From the NCBI GenBank assembly GCA_019694455.1, contig JAIBBY010000037.1, positions 1-50,355 of the forward strand: 50,355 nt of DNA, written 5' to 3'. This document shows positions 26,454 through 35,626 of this stretch, piece after piece. The notes under the pieces were generated by a model. The model had not been told where the DNA came from, searched no databases, and worked only from the letters and a program-made list of their open reading frames with translations. The position numbers were made by a program, and so were the translations under genes. Numbering within the stretch: the first letter of the stretch is position 1; each line of letters begins with the position of its first letter. Source of the DNA: Pirellulales bacterium (GTDB lineage: Bacteria > Planctomycetota > Planctomycetia > Pirellulales > JAEUIK01).

Positions 26454-27530
26454 CTACTTCGCCCTCGTGGACACTGATTGGAGTTTGTCGCCACCCGAGG
26501 TTCTGGCAATTGCCGCAGCCTGTCCAGCGCCAGCAAACACCTCAACTTCCTGCGGCCCGCAGACGCGTGCGAAGAACGATTTTCGGTCGGCCAGCGATTC
26601 GATGGTCACCAGGGCTCCCAGTGCTCCGTCTTCCAGCGCGCGGCCGGTGGTGCGAACGCGAACACCGGGGCAACGAGCAAATACCGTCACGATATCGCGA
26701 CCACGGACGAGGAGCGGCGCCTGCAAGAGCGCCGCGGTCAGTGATTGACCTTCCGAAAGCGTTTGGAGAGTCTCTCGGCCGACGACGTCTTCGAGCCGCA
26801 CCAAGGCGTCGGTGGCAGCATTGGCCGTGGCGGGGGTTTCGAGTCGCAGGTCGGCTCGGCTGAGCACGACGCCACGCCCCAATGCCCGGGCCGCCACAAC
26901 GATGGGCTGCGCGGCCGACACCTCCACAGCAAGTTCGAACTGACGCACTTCCATCGCATCGCCCAAGGAGAACTGAAAGCGTTGGGGCCCAGTCCAAGGG
27001 GACGTGCCGCCCGTTACCTTGGGCTTCACGGAGGCGCCGCAGACGGTGCGCACCTGCTCGTCGCTGAGTTCAAAGCGAAACGACCAGGCCGGAGTTGCCG
27101 CGGTGAACTGCGAGAGATGCTCGACCATGGCGCCAGTCAATCGCGCCTCCGCCTGTCGGCGGAGGGTATCGGGGGCGCGAGTCGGTTTCGGCGATACGGG
27201 CGTCGATGGGCTTTCGCCAGCGAGCAGAATTCGACTTGCCCCAGATATGGCATGGCCGGCCAGTGAAACCCCCTTGAGGCGGAGCCGGTCGCAAACTTCT
27301 TGTGCCGAGATCGCCGCTTTCTCGCCGGCCGCGGGGGCCGGCATGATTTCAGCTTTCGCCAGTTGGCGTGTGGCGTCGTCGTCGCCAATCACTTCGGCCA
27401 GATCGTCCAATCGAATCAAGCTGCCTGCGGTCGTGCAGGCGGCGCGAAAGCGAACTTCGCCACTTTCGACCGGCCCGATCGGCGCCAGGCAAATTACGAG
27501 CAAACCGGTGACATGAACTACTTGCCGCAT
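26454..27530 (-). CDS. flgA: P-ring assembly chaperone FlgA
   Basis: The ATG at 27530 is chosen because it starts a signal peptide (MRQVVHVTGLLVICLAPIG) and has AAGGA six bases upstream. The 358-residue product is longer than the usual 220-250. The C-terminal half carries the FlgA SAF-type domain (ARALGRGVVLSRADLRLE, a G..L....L) and a final strand with FARCPGVRVRTTGRALEDGALG. The first half is more divergent and Pro/Ala-rich near residues 115-140. FlgA works in the periplasm to help FlgI form the P ring. It sits between flgG and flgH, a common order. Confidence 0.87.
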   Translation of the reverse strand: MRQVVHVTGLLVICLAPIGPVESGEVRFRAACTTAGSLIRLDDLAEVIGDDDATRQLAKAEIMPAPAAGEKAAISAQEVCDRLRLKGVSLAGHAISGASRILLAGESPSTPVSPKPTRAPDTLRRQAEARLTGAMVEHLSQFTAATPAWSFRFELSDEQVRTVCGASVKPKVTGGTSPWTGPQRFQFSLGDAMEVRQFELAVEVSAAQPIVVAARALGRGVVLSRADLRLETPATANAATDALVRLEDVVGRETLQTLSEGQSLTAALLQAPLLVRGRDIVTVFARCPGVRVRTTGRALEDGALGALVTIESLADRKSFFARVCGPQEVEVFAGAGQAAAIARTSGGDKLQSVSTRAK

Positions 27531-27560
27531 GTTGCGTCCTTGCGCGATGCCGCTATCCAA

Positions 27561-28370
27561 TTAGAACCGGCGGAGCGTGGAAATGAGTTGCAGAATTTGA
27601 TCGCCGGCCTGCACGACTTGCGAATTGAGTTCGAAGGCGCGCTGGGTGGTGATCAGGTCGATCAACTCGCTGACCGGCTCGACGTTGGAGGCCTCGATGA
27701 CGTTTTGCTGCAGCGTTCCCAGCCCTTGATTGCCCGGATTGTCGGTGAGCACCGGAGGTCCGGACGCGTCGGTCTGCTGGTAGAGGTTTTCGCCCAGTTT
27801 GAGCAGTCCCTCGGGATTGATGAACTTGACGAGCTGAATCTGTCCGACTTGCGTCAGGTTCTGTTGGCCGGGCTGCAAGACTGAGACGATGCCGTTGGGC
27901 CCGATCGTCACATTGGTGGCATCCGGCGGTATGGTAATGGCGGGCTCAAGCTGGCGTCCGACCAAGGCGGAGCCGATTACCATTTGACCGTTGGAGTTGA
28001 GGTTGAAGCTGCCGGTGCGAGTGTAAATGAGTTGCCCAGTCGGCGGGTCGAGCACCTGAAAAAACCCCTCGCCGACGATCGCTACATCGAGCGGGCGGTT
28101 TGTCTCTTTGAAAGCGCCTTGAGAAAAGTCGGTCTGCGTGCTGCGGACCCGGACTCCGAGGCCGATCGCAATGCCAGTGGGAGTGAAATTGCCCTGCTGG
28201 TCTTGGATGCCGGGCAACATTTCCTGTCGGTAGAACAGGTCTTGGAAGTTTGCCCGCGACGCCTTGTAGCCATCGGTATTGATGTTGGCCAGGTTGTTGG
28301 CGATGGTGTCGAGCCGCTGTTGGAGCGAATCCATACCGGTGGCAGCGGTGTAAAGCGTTTGAACACTCAT
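27561..28370 (-). CDS. flgG: Distal rod protein FlgG
   Basis: Length (269) and ends are typical of FlgG. The N-terminus has LYTAATGMDSLQQRLDTIANNLANINTDGYK, reduced to the rod/hook motif A-N-N-L-A-N-x-N-T-x-G-Y-K. The C-terminal partner is VIEASNVEPVSELIDLITTQRAFELNS. The central D1 region contains the QGAFKETNRPLDVAI and GEGFFQV elements. FlgG forms the distal rod passing through the P and L rings. It lies 21 bases after the flgF-like gene. Confidence 0.95.
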   Translation of the reverse strand: MSVQTLYTAATGMDSLQQRLDTIANNLANINTDGYKASRANFQDLFYRQEMLPGIQDQQGNFTPTGIAIGLGVRVRSTQTDFSQGAFKETNRPLDVAIVGEGFFQVLDPPTGQLIYTRTGSFNLNSNGQMVIGSALVGRQLEPAITIPPDATNVTIGPNGIVSVLQPGQQNLTQVGQIQLVKFINPEGLLKLGENLYQQTDASGPPVLTDNPGNQGLGTLQQNVIEASNVEPVSELIDLITTQRAFELNSQVVQAGDQILQLISTLRRF

Positions 28371-28391
28371 GGCGGTATCGCAATCCGTGGA

Positions 28392-29147
28392 TTAAGCAGT
28401 GCGCAGCACTCGGGTAATGAGCGCGCCGTACATTTGGTCTTGGTTCTGAATGAGATTCACATTGGCCTCGAAGACGCGCGACGCCTCGATCATGTGCATC
28501 ATTTCCTGCGTCGGCCGCACGGCGGACTTTTCCAGGAAACCTTGCTTGACGTTGCGCTTCGGCGGGTCAACTGGTTCGACCTCGGCCAGGCTCGAGAACA
28601 GGTATTCGCCGGCCTTCGCCAGATCGCCAAGGGCCGGCGGTTTGACGATCGCCAGAAATTGCTTGGTGCCCGGCTGAACCACGGCGCCGTCCTCGGTCCA
28701 ACGATGGGCGCCGCGTTCGGGCGGGATGTTCATTGGTTCGCCATCGGCATTGATCACCGCATGGCCATCTGGGGTAAGCAGGTCACCATTGGGAGTGATG
28801 ACAAAATTTCCGGCCCGCGTGAGATAGTCTTGACCATCCTTGCGGACCAGGAAGAAGCCCTCGCCTTCGATAGCCAGGTCGTTTGGCAGGTGGGTGGGAT
28901 CTAGCGGCCCAGGACTGAAGGTCGTCACGGTCTCTCGGAACTCCACGCCGCCGCCAATGTCGTTGATCGAGCGCGAGCCCGGCGAGTCGAGGCCTTGTTG
29001 CGTCTCTTCCGCATAGCGAGCTTGAAAGATCGCCAAGTCGCGCTTGAAGCCGGTTGTGCCGACATTCGCCATGTTATTGGCGATGACTTCCAGCCGCCGG
29101 CTTTGAGCCCGGGCGCCTTCAGCGGAGATGTAGAGACCGTACGGCAT
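28392..29147 (-). CDS. flgF: Flagellar rod protein FlgF (FlgF/FlgG type)
   Basis: This 251-residue rod protein has the NNMANVGTTGFKRDLA N-terminus, the central DLAIEGEGFFLV and LTRAGNF elements, and the C-terminal EMMHMIEASRVFEANVNLIQ. Its position before flgG and its shorter length favour FlgF over a second FlgG, though the families are close. It is the first gene of the flagellar run and has a sigma-54 type site just upstream. Confidence 0.88.
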   Translation of the reverse strand: MPYGLYISAEGARAQSRRLEVIANNMANVGTTGFKRDLAIFQARYAEETQQGLDSPGSRSINDIGGGVEFRETVTTFSPGPLDPTHLPNDLAIEGEGFFLVRKDGQDYLTRAGNFVITPNGDLLTPDGHAVINADGEPMNIPPERGAHRWTEDGAVVQPGTKQFLAIVKPPALGDLAKAGEYLFSSLAEVEPVDPPKRNVKQGFLEKSAVRPTQEMMHMIEASRVFEANVNLIQNQDQMYGALITRVLRTA

Positions 29148-29185
29148 TGCTTTCGATCCGGTGACGTTGTGTGTCGCCCGCTGAA

Positions 29186-29201
29186 AGCAATCGGGATGCC
29201 A
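29186..29201 (-). promoter_or_regulatory. Sigma-54 (-24/-12) promoter for the flgF operon
   Basis: On the minus strand the sequence reads TGGCATCCCGATTGCT. It matches TGGCAY-N5-TTGCW with exactly ten bases between GG and GC. It lies about 40 bases before the flgF start, giving a leader of roughly 30 bases. It is the only gap of any size at the head of a run of closely packed genes. Confidence 0.75.
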
Positions 29202-29375
29202 AACGTTGTGGCGGAGAATGAAATTCGCTTGCGGGAGAGATGCAACGTGAGGAGTTTCCGAGACTTAGCGATCGGCATCGGTCGAGTCGAACAATAGCGA
29301 CCGATGCACGGCAAAAGTTGCTGATCGCGCTAGGGTTGCCGATCGAGCGGCAACTACTGCCGATCCGACGCGCCG

Positions 29376-30293
29376 CTAAGGGGCCTTGCGAGATTGCTCC
29401 ACGAGACGATCGGCGCCCTGCGCTCGTAGTTGTGCTGCGACTCGATGCCCTAGTTCCGTTGCTTGGTCAGGCTCGGAGCAAGCCTGGGCAAGCAGGCGTT
29501 CTCGACCGTCTGCGCTGAGCACCGCAGCCGAGAGTTGCAGCGCTGCGCCCTCCAAACGCGCCCAGGCGCCAATGGGGGCCAGGCATCCTCCGCGAAGCTC
29601 TGCTAGCAGCGCACGCTCGGCCAGCACGGCCATCTGTGAAGGCGAGTGGTTCAAGTGCTTTGCCGCCGCGATCGTTTGTGGATCGTCGACTCTCGTTTCG
29701 ATGCCAAGCGCCCCCTGCCCCACTGCTGGCAGCATCAAAGTAGGGGGTAGCACTTCGGTGATTTCGCCATCCAGACCGAGACGTCGTAAACCTGCCTCAG
29801 CTAGCACAATGGCGGCAAACTCCCCGTCGCGAAGCTTACGCAGACGGGTGTCGACATTGCCACGGATATCGGCCATCCGCAGGTCGGGACGGGCGTGCAG
29901 CAACTGGGCGCGGCGGCGGATGCTGCCAGTGCCGATGGTCGCGCCAGCGGGAAGTTTCGCCAAGCTGGCTCCAGCGACTGAAATCAGGGCGTCGGCAACG
30001 GATTCGCGAACTGGGATCGCCGAGAGCTGCAACCCTTCGACAACATCTGTCGGCAGATCCTTAAGACTATGCACCGCCAAATCGATGCGGTGATCGAGCA
30101 ACGCCAGTTGGATTTCGCGAGTAAAAACTCCCTGGCCTGACAGACCGCTGATCGATTCGGTCCGCGCATCGCCTTGCGTGCGAATCTCGAAGACTTCGAC
30201 CTCGGCGCCGGCCAGTGTGCGCAACTGACTGGCCACCCAATCGGCTTGCCAGCGCGCCAGCAGACTTCCGCGAGTGCCGATCCGAAGCTTCAC
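29376..30293 (-). CDS. hemC: Porphobilinogen deaminase (hydroxymethylbilane synthase)
   Basis: The 305-residue length is normal. The N-terminus is IGTRGSLLARWQ, the catalytic Asp is in HSLKDLPT (Asp79), and GSIRRRAQLL and RGNVDTRLRKL bind the growing chain. Cys237 in ELRGGCLAPIGA is the dipyrromethane cofactor attachment site. It joins four porphobilinogen units in tetrapyrrole synthesis in the cytoplasm. The start codon is GTG. No other hem gene is adjacent. Confidence 0.97.
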   Translation of the reverse strand: MKLRIGTRGSLLARWQADWVASQLRTLAGAEVEVFEIRTQGDARTESISGLSGQGVFTREIQLALLDHRIDLAVHSLKDLPTDVVEGLQLSAIPVRESVADALISVAGASLAKLPAGATIGTGSIRRRAQLLHARPDLRMADIRGNVDTRLRKLRDGEFAAIVLAEAGLRRLGLDGEITEVLPPTLMLPAVGQGALGIETRVDDPQTIAAAKHLNHSPSQMAVLAERALLAELRGGCLAPIGAWARLEGAALQLSAAVLSADGRERLLAQACSEPDQATELGHRVAAQLRAQGADRLVEQSRKAP

Positions 30294-30392
30294 GATTGTC
30301 TCAGTATGATGGGTTGTGCGCTGAAGGCTAATTGAACATTTCGCCGCATCGCCGTCTAGCAGCGGGCGCGCCGATGCGACGCGACTACTAGG

Positions 30393-31223
30393 TCAAACAC
30401 TAGTCGCCTGCGAAGCGGGGGTTTGCGTGCGACAAATTGCAGCGACGGCGACAAACTCCGCGCGCGCTTTGCGAAACTGCTGAGCGATCGCGCTAGTGGT
30501 GGCGCCCGAGGTGACGACATCGTCGATCAGGAGCACTCTGGCGCCGCGAAAGTCGCTTGGATGTAGCAGGCGGAATGCGCCGCGCATCGCCAGGCGGCGA
30601 CGCGGAGCGCTGAGCGGCCCCAGCGCAGGGGTGCGGCGCTGCCGCCTCAACAGATTAGTGGCGGGCACGGAAAGTTGGTTGGCGAGAATGGTTGCCATCG
30701 CCTCGGGGTTATTTACGCCGCGCCAGGCGCGCCGGAGCCAGTGCATTGGAACAGGAACCACCACGTCGGCGCGCCAAGCCGCCAGCTCGGGGCCATGCTG
30801 TCGCCACAGGAGCCGAGCAAGAGAACGAGCCAAAACAAAATCGCGCGCGCACTTTGCTCTGAGCACTGCCTCGCGCAGTTCCGCGTGATAATCGCCCAGC
30901 GTGATCACCGCGTCGACGCGCATGCGGCGTTCGGCGCACGCGAGACAAGTTTGGCCAACCACTCCGAGCACGCTGCCACAGCGGGGACAAACAATGCGCG
31001 GCGGCGGCAGCATGGCAGCGATGCACGTCTCGCAGAGCCCCAGCCGATCGGTCGCATGCTGCAAATCCACCCCGCAAAACGAGCAGAGCGGCGGAAACAG
31101 CAAATCGCCCGTACGGTTGCCCAAGCCGCGGAGCCATCGCGGCAGCATCCGCATCGGAGTGGCTTTCGGAGCTACCTGAGCGGGTTTCATGGCGCGATGC
31201 TCGTCTTGACCGAACTTTTTCAC
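30393..31223 (-). CDS. comF: ComF-family phosphoribosyltransferase-like protein
   Basis: An N-terminal zinc-finger-like part has paired cysteines (LCSFCG, LCETC, CPRCG, CLAC), followed by a phosphoribosyltransferase fold with VLLIDDVVTSGATTSA as the PRPP loop. ComF proteins are linked to DNA uptake in competent bacteria, but the family is also widespread in non-competent ones. The start is uncertain: GTG at 31223 or ATG at 31190. It is divergent from the lptF/lptG-like gene. Confidence 0.88.
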   Translation of the reverse strand: MKKFGQDEHRAMKPAQVAPKATPMRMLPRWLRGLGNRTGDLLFPPLCSFCGVDLQHATDRLGLCETCIAAMLPPPRIVCPRCGSVLGVVGQTCLACAERRMRVDAVITLGDYHAELREAVLRAKCARDFVLARSLARLLWRQHGPELAAWRADVVVPVPMHWLRRAWRGVNNPEAMATILANQLSVPATNLLRRQRRTPALGPLSAPRRRLAMRGAFRLLHPSDFRGARVLLIDDVVTSGATTSAIAQQFRKARAEFVAVAAICRTQTPASQATSV

Positions 31224-31234
31224 TTCCCTAGTAT
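31206..31234 (+). promoter_or_regulatory. Sigma-70 type promoter for the LptF/LptG gene
   Basis: TTGACC (31206-31211) and TAGTAT (31229-31234) are separated by exactly 17 bases. The site would start transcription near 31241, about 35 bases before the ATG at 31277. It overlaps the beginning of divergent comF. Confidence 0.5.
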
Positions 31235-31276
31235 CCGCTGCATTTCCGTTGGCGCCAGCGTTCTTGGCTAGCTCAG

Positions 31277-32410
31277 ATGCGCATTATCGATCGTTATTTG
31301 CTCCGTCAATTCGTGCAGGTGTTCATCATTTGCTTTACGAGTCTGACCGGGCTGTACATCGTTTTTGACGCCTTCAGCAATTTGGACGAATTCGCCAAAG
31401 CGGCTGAGAAGGAGGGCAATCTCTTGTCGCTACTGGGGACATTCTACGCTTACCGCAGCGTGTTTTTCTTCGACCGCACTTGCGGCATTTTGGCGTTGAT
31501 TTCGGCCATGTTCACGGTGACGTGGATCCAGCGAAATAATGAGCTGACCGCGCTATCGGCCGCCGGCATCGCCACGAGCCGCGTCATCCGGCCGGTCATT
31601 GTCGCCGCGCTTGCGATCAGCGTTGTGGCGGCTATTAGTCGCGAAGTGGTGATTCCGCAGTTGAGCACGCAACTGAGCCGCGATCCCAAGAATCTGAGTG
31701 GCGACAAAGCGACGGAACTGCAACCGCGTTACGATTTGGAAACCGATGTGCTATTTCGCGGCCAAGAAACTGTCTTCAAGGATCGCAAGATCATTCAGCC
31801 GAGCTTTCTCTTGCCGGCCGGCCTGGACACCTATGGCAAGCAACTCTCGGCGAAAGACGCCTACTATCAGCCCGCCAACCAGGAGCATCCGGGCGGATAT
31901 TTGCTGAAAGGCGTCGAGCAGCCGTCCCACATCGGCGAGCTTGATTCGCTCAAACGTGGCAGCCGATTGGTGCTGATCACTCCCAAGGACGCGCGCTGGC
32001 TTGAAGTAGGCGAGTGCTTTGTGGTGAGCAACATGGACTTTCGGCAGCTCACCAGCGGGCAAAAGAGTCGCCAGTTCGCGTCAACGTGGCAATTGATTCG
32101 TGGCTTACGCAACCCGAGCCTGGATTATGGCGCCGACGTGCGCGTGGCGATACATGCCCGACTTGTTCAGCCATTTCTGGACGCGACACTTTTGCTGTTA
32201 GGGCTGCCATTGATCGTAGGGCGTGAAAACCGCAATATCTTCGTGGCGATCGGTCTGTGCATCGCGATTGTCACCGTTTTTATGCTGATCGTGCTGGCCT
32301 GCCAGTATTTGGGGGCCATCTATTTCATCAGCCCGGCACTGGCCGCCTGGGCGCCGCTGGTGATCTTTGTCCCTTGGGCGGCTGTGACCGCCGACCCACT
32401 ACTGCGTTGA
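31277..32410 (+). CDS. LptF/LptG-family permease (YjgP/YjgQ)
   Basis: The 377 residues follow the LptF/LptG plan. An N-terminal block of three membrane helices begins with IIDRYLLRQFVQVF, a characteristic opening; a large periplasmic beta domain lies at about residues 135-280; three C-terminal helices contain LLLGLPLIVGR. These permeases pair with LptB to drive lipopolysaccharide-type molecules toward the outer membrane. Only one such gene is in the window. Its presence agrees with an outer membrane and with the L-ring gene. Confidence 0.85.
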   Translation: MRIIDRYLLRQFVQVFIICFTSLTGLYIVFDAFSNLDEFAKAAEKEGNLLSLLGTFYAYRSVFFFDRTCGILALISAMFTVTWIQRNNELTALSAAGIATSRVIRPVIVAALAISVVAAISREVVIPQLSTQLSRDPKNLSGDKATELQPRYDLETDVLFRGQETVFKDRKIIQPSFLLPAGLDTYGKQLSAKDAYYQPANQEHPGGYLLKGVEQPSHIGELDSLKRGSRLVLITPKDARWLEVGECFVVSNMDFRQLTSGQKSRQFASTWQLIRGLRNPSLDYGADVRVAIHARLVQPFLDATLLLLGLPLIVGRENRNIFVAIGLCIAIVTVFMLIVLACQYLGAIYFISPALAAWAPLVIFVPWAAVTADPLLR

Positions 32411-32568
32411 CGACGCCTTTCTGGCGCGTTCGTCCGCGTGTCCACGGTCGACCCAGTACCGCAGATCGCAGTGTGATCAGCTCATTGCGTGAGATTGCTT
32501 GCTACATGCGCGTCGGCGATTAACAATCTGTCAACTAACACAACTTCTCGCGGACGGACACAATCACG

Positions 32569-34242
32569 ATGCCTCACGTCGAATCACCTTGGGTTGATGG
32601 CCTCACCATCGGACAAGCGCTGCGAAAAACTAGCCAGCGCTTTCCGGATCGTGAAGCGCTCGTGTTTGCGGCAAGCGGCTATCGCCGCACTTATCGCGAG
32701 TTGGAGGCCGAGGTGAGTCGCTGCGCGAAGGGACTCGTCGCGCTGGGCATCGAACGAGGGCAGCATGTGGCCATTTGGGCGACCAATGTGCCGCAATGGC
32801 CGCTACTGCAACTTGCCACAGCGCGAATCGGGGCAGTGCTGGTGACGATCAACCCCGCATATCGCGCCTTTGAGCTGGAATACGTGCTCCGGCAAAGCGA
32901 CGCCGTGGCGCTGTTTCTGGTCGATCGCTTCAAAACGTCGGATTACTTCGCCATGCTGGGCGAAGTCTGCCCGGAGTTGTCCGCCGCCACGCCGAACCGG
33001 TTGCATACCGACAAATTTCCGCGCCTTCGCGCCGTCGTCTCGTTGAGCGGCGCTACGCCGGCTGGCGCTTTGTCGTGGGATGCGATGATCGAAGAAGGCG
33101 TCGCTATTTCTGATCAAACCCTGGCCGAACGCGAAATGGGACTATCTCCGGGCGACGCGATCAACATCCAATACACCTCGGGAACGACGGGATTCCCGAA
33201 GGCAGCAACGCTGTCGCATCGGAATTTGCTGTACAACGCCTATTACGTAGGCCAGTGCCAGCGCATTACCGAAGCGGACCGGATTTGCGTTCCCGTGCCG
33301 TTTTATCACTGCTTTGGCTGTGTGATGGGGGTGCTCTGCTCGGTGGTGCATGGCGCGGCGATGGTTGTGCCCGCGGAGTCGTTTCAGCCGACCGCCACGC
33401 TGGACACCATTGAGCGGGAGCGCGCGACGTCGATCTATGGTGTGCCGACGATGTTTATCGCCCAGTTGCAGGACAGTTCGTTGGAAGGGCGCGATCTAAG
33501 CAGCTTGCGAACCGGCATCATGGCGGGCAGCCCTTGCCCAATTGAAGTGATGCGGCAGGTAGTGGACCGCATGGGAGCGCGGGAGGTGACGATTGCGTAT
33601 GGTCTGACTGAAGCATCGCCAGTGATCACGCAGACAACTGCCGACGATCCCTTGGAACTGCGCGTGGAGACTGTCGGCAGGCCGTTGCCCGGCTTGGAAG
33701 TCAAGATCGTCGATCCGGGGACCGGGGCTGAATTGGGGGACATGGAACAAGGAGAACTTTGCACGCGAGGTCACGGCGTCATGTTGGGATATTACAACGA
33801 CCCTGTGGCGACCGCGAAGATGATCGACACGGATGGCTGGCTGCACTCTGGCGACATCGCGCTGCGTCAAGAGGGGGGCTATTATCGCATCACCGGGCGG
33901 ATCAAAGACCTGGTGATTCGCGGCGGCGAGAATGTCTATCCACGCGAGATTGAAGAGTTCTTGTTCACGCATGTCGCGGTGGAACAGGCGTCTGTCGTGG
34001 GCGTTCCCGACCCAAAGTACGGCGAGGAACTTTGCGCTTGGGTTAAGCTACAGCGCGGCTCAACCGTGACCGAGGCCGAATTGTTGGCGTTCTGCCGATC
34101 GCGATTGGCGCACTACAAGGTGCCGCGGTATGTGCGCTTTGTGGACGAGTTCCCGCAGACGGTCACCGGCAAGATACAGAAGTTCAAAATTCGCGAATTG
34201 ATGATCGCCGAGTTGAACCTGGTGCAGCCCAAAACGGCGTAA
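32569..34242 (+). CDS. AMP-binding acyl-CoA synthetase
   Basis: The 557-residue protein has all the adenylate-forming motifs: YTSGTTGFPKAA (residues 202-213), a YGLTEASP motif, GWLHSGDIA, GRIKDLVIRGGENVYPREIEE, and a near-terminal VTGKIQKFKIRE with the catalytic lysine. It resembles medium/long-chain fatty acyl-CoA ligases that activate fatty acids with ATP. It is cytoplasmic or peripheral to the membrane. The chain-length preference cannot be read from the sequence. Confidence 0.92.
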   Translation: MPHVESPWVDGLTIGQALRKTSQRFPDREALVFAASGYRRTYRELEAEVSRCAKGLVALGIERGQHVAIWATNVPQWPLLQLATARIGAVLVTINPAYRAFELEYVLRQSDAVALFLVDRFKTSDYFAMLGEVCPELSAATPNRLHTDKFPRLRAVVSLSGATPAGALSWDAMIEEGVAISDQTLAEREMGLSPGDAINIQYTSGTTGFPKAATLSHRNLLYNAYYVGQCQRITEADRICVPVPFYHCFGCVMGVLCSVVHGAAMVVPAESFQPTATLDTIERERATSIYGVPTMFIAQLQDSSLEGRDLSSLRTGIMAGSPCPIEVMRQVVDRMGAREVTIAYGLTEASPVITQTTADDPLELRVETVGRPLPGLEVKIVDPGTGAELGDMEQGELCTRGHGVMLGYYNDPVATAKMIDTDGWLHSGDIALRQEGGYYRITGRIKDLVIRGGENVYPREIEEFLFTHVAVEQASVVGVPDPKYGEELCAWVKLQRGSTVTEAELLAFCRSRLAHYKVPRYVRFVDEFPQTVTGKIQKFKIRELMIAELNLVQPKTA

Positions 34243-34307
34243 TGGCGACAATCGACTCCACCAGGGACTACCACCGCTAACGGCGCGAACACCGATCGAG
34301 GCATAAG

Positions 34308-35624
34308 ATGAAACACGGCAAGAGCAAGCAGCGTTGGGTAGTTTGGGGCCTGTTGGGACTTTGGTTTGGTGTGCTTCGCTCCGCTACGGCCGACGACTGG
34401 CCGCAGTGGCGAGGGCCCGGCCGCGACGGCGTGTGGAGTGAGAAGGGCATTGTCGACAAGTTTGAGTCACCACAACTTGCCATCAAGTGGCGCGCAAAGA
34501 TCGCAGGCGGCTATAGCGGCCCGACGGTGGCGCACGGACTGGTGTACGTCACCGACCGTATGACGGAGCCGAAGCAAATCGAGCGTGTGCATTGCTTCGA
34601 CGCGGAGACCGGCTCTGAGGTTTGGTCGCACAATTACGACTGCACCTATGTGGGAGTGGGCTACGACGCGGGACCGCGAGCTTCTGTCTCGATTGACGAA
34701 GACAAGGCGTACTCACTGGGCGCCATGGGGCACTTGCACTGCTTCGACGCCAAGTCGGGGAGTGTGATTTGGCAGCGTGACTTGAACGCGGATTTCAAAA
34801 TTGAGATGCCGATCTGGGGAATCGCCGCCTCGCCCCTGATCTATGGCGATTTGATCATCACGCAAATTGGCGGCGAAGGCGCGTGCGTCGTGGCGCTCGA
34901 CAAGGCAACAGGCGTTGGACGATGGAAGGCGCTAGCCGACCGAGCGTCGTATTCGGCGCCGATTTTAATTCAACAGGCCAGAAAGGATGTGCTGGTAGTT
35001 TGGACGGGCGATCACGTGGCGGGCCTCGATCCAAAGACCGGCGACTTATATTGGCAACACGAATTCAAGCCGACACGGATGGTGATCGGCATCACCACGC
35101 CGGTTTTCAACGACAATCGGCTATTCGTATCTTCGTTTTACGACGGCTCACTAATGTTGCGGGTTGATCCCGATCGTCTCGCCGTTGAGCCAATCTGGCG
35201 AAAGCTGGGTAAGGACGAGCAGCATACCGTAAGCCTGCATTCGATCATCAGCACCCCGGTTCTTGATGGCGATCATGTGTACGGCGTTGATAGCTACGGT
35301 GAATTGCGGTGCCTGGACGCGAAGACGGGCGAGCGCATTTGGGAGAGCCTGGAGGCGGTGCCGAAGAATCGCTGGGCCACCATCCACACCGTCAAGCATG
35401 GCGATCGGTACTTCATGGTCAACGAACAAGGGGAGATCGTCATCGCACGACTCGCCCCTGATGGATTCCACGAGATCAGCCGCGCCAAGTTGATTGAACC
35501 GACGGTGTTGCAGCTAAATCGGCGCGGCAAGGGGGTATGCTGGGCGCACCCTGCGTACGCGAATCGCCATGTCTTCGCCCGCAGCGACGAAGAGATTGTG
35601 TGTGCCGATTTGAGCGCCAAATAG
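34308..35624 (+). CDS. Exported PQQ-like beta-propeller protein
   Basis: A signal peptide-like start (WVVWGLLGLWFGVLRSATA) is followed by DWPQWRGPGRDGVW, a sequence very common at the N-terminus of planctomycete PQQ-propeller proteins. Six to eight blades carry the GxxxxWxx pattern (for example CFDAETGSEVWSHN, CFDAKSGSVIWQRD, GLDPKTGDLYWQHE, CLDAKTGERIWES). It is probably periplasmic. No cofactor-binding residues can be assigned, so enzyme activity is not claimed; a binding or scaffold role is equally possible. GAGG lies six bases before the ATG. Confidence 0.85.
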   Translation: MKHGKSKQRWVVWGLLGLWFGVLRSATADDWPQWRGPGRDGVWSEKGIVDKFESPQLAIKWRAKIAGGYSGPTVAHGLVYVTDRMTEPKQIERVHCFDAETGSEVWSHNYDCTYVGVGYDAGPRASVSIDEDKAYSLGAMGHLHCFDAKSGSVIWQRDLNADFKIEMPIWGIAASPLIYGDLIITQIGGEGACVVALDKATGVGRWKALADRASYSAPILIQQARKDVLVVWTGDHVAGLDPKTGDLYWQHEFKPTRMVIGITTPVFNDNRLFVSSFYDGSLMLRVDPDRLAVEPIWRKLGKDEQHTVSLHSIISTPVLDGDHVYGVDSYGELRCLDAKTGERIWESLEAVPKNRWATIHTVKHGDRYFMVNEQGEIVIARLAPDGFHEISRAKLIEPTVLQLNRRGKGVCWAHPAYANRHVFARSDEEIVCADLSAK

Positions 35625-35626
35625 CT

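Noticed and set aside
29335..29354. GTTGCCG/CGGCAAC hairpin after hemC, considered as a terminator
   Set aside because: The stem is only seven pairs and no T run follows on the minus strand.
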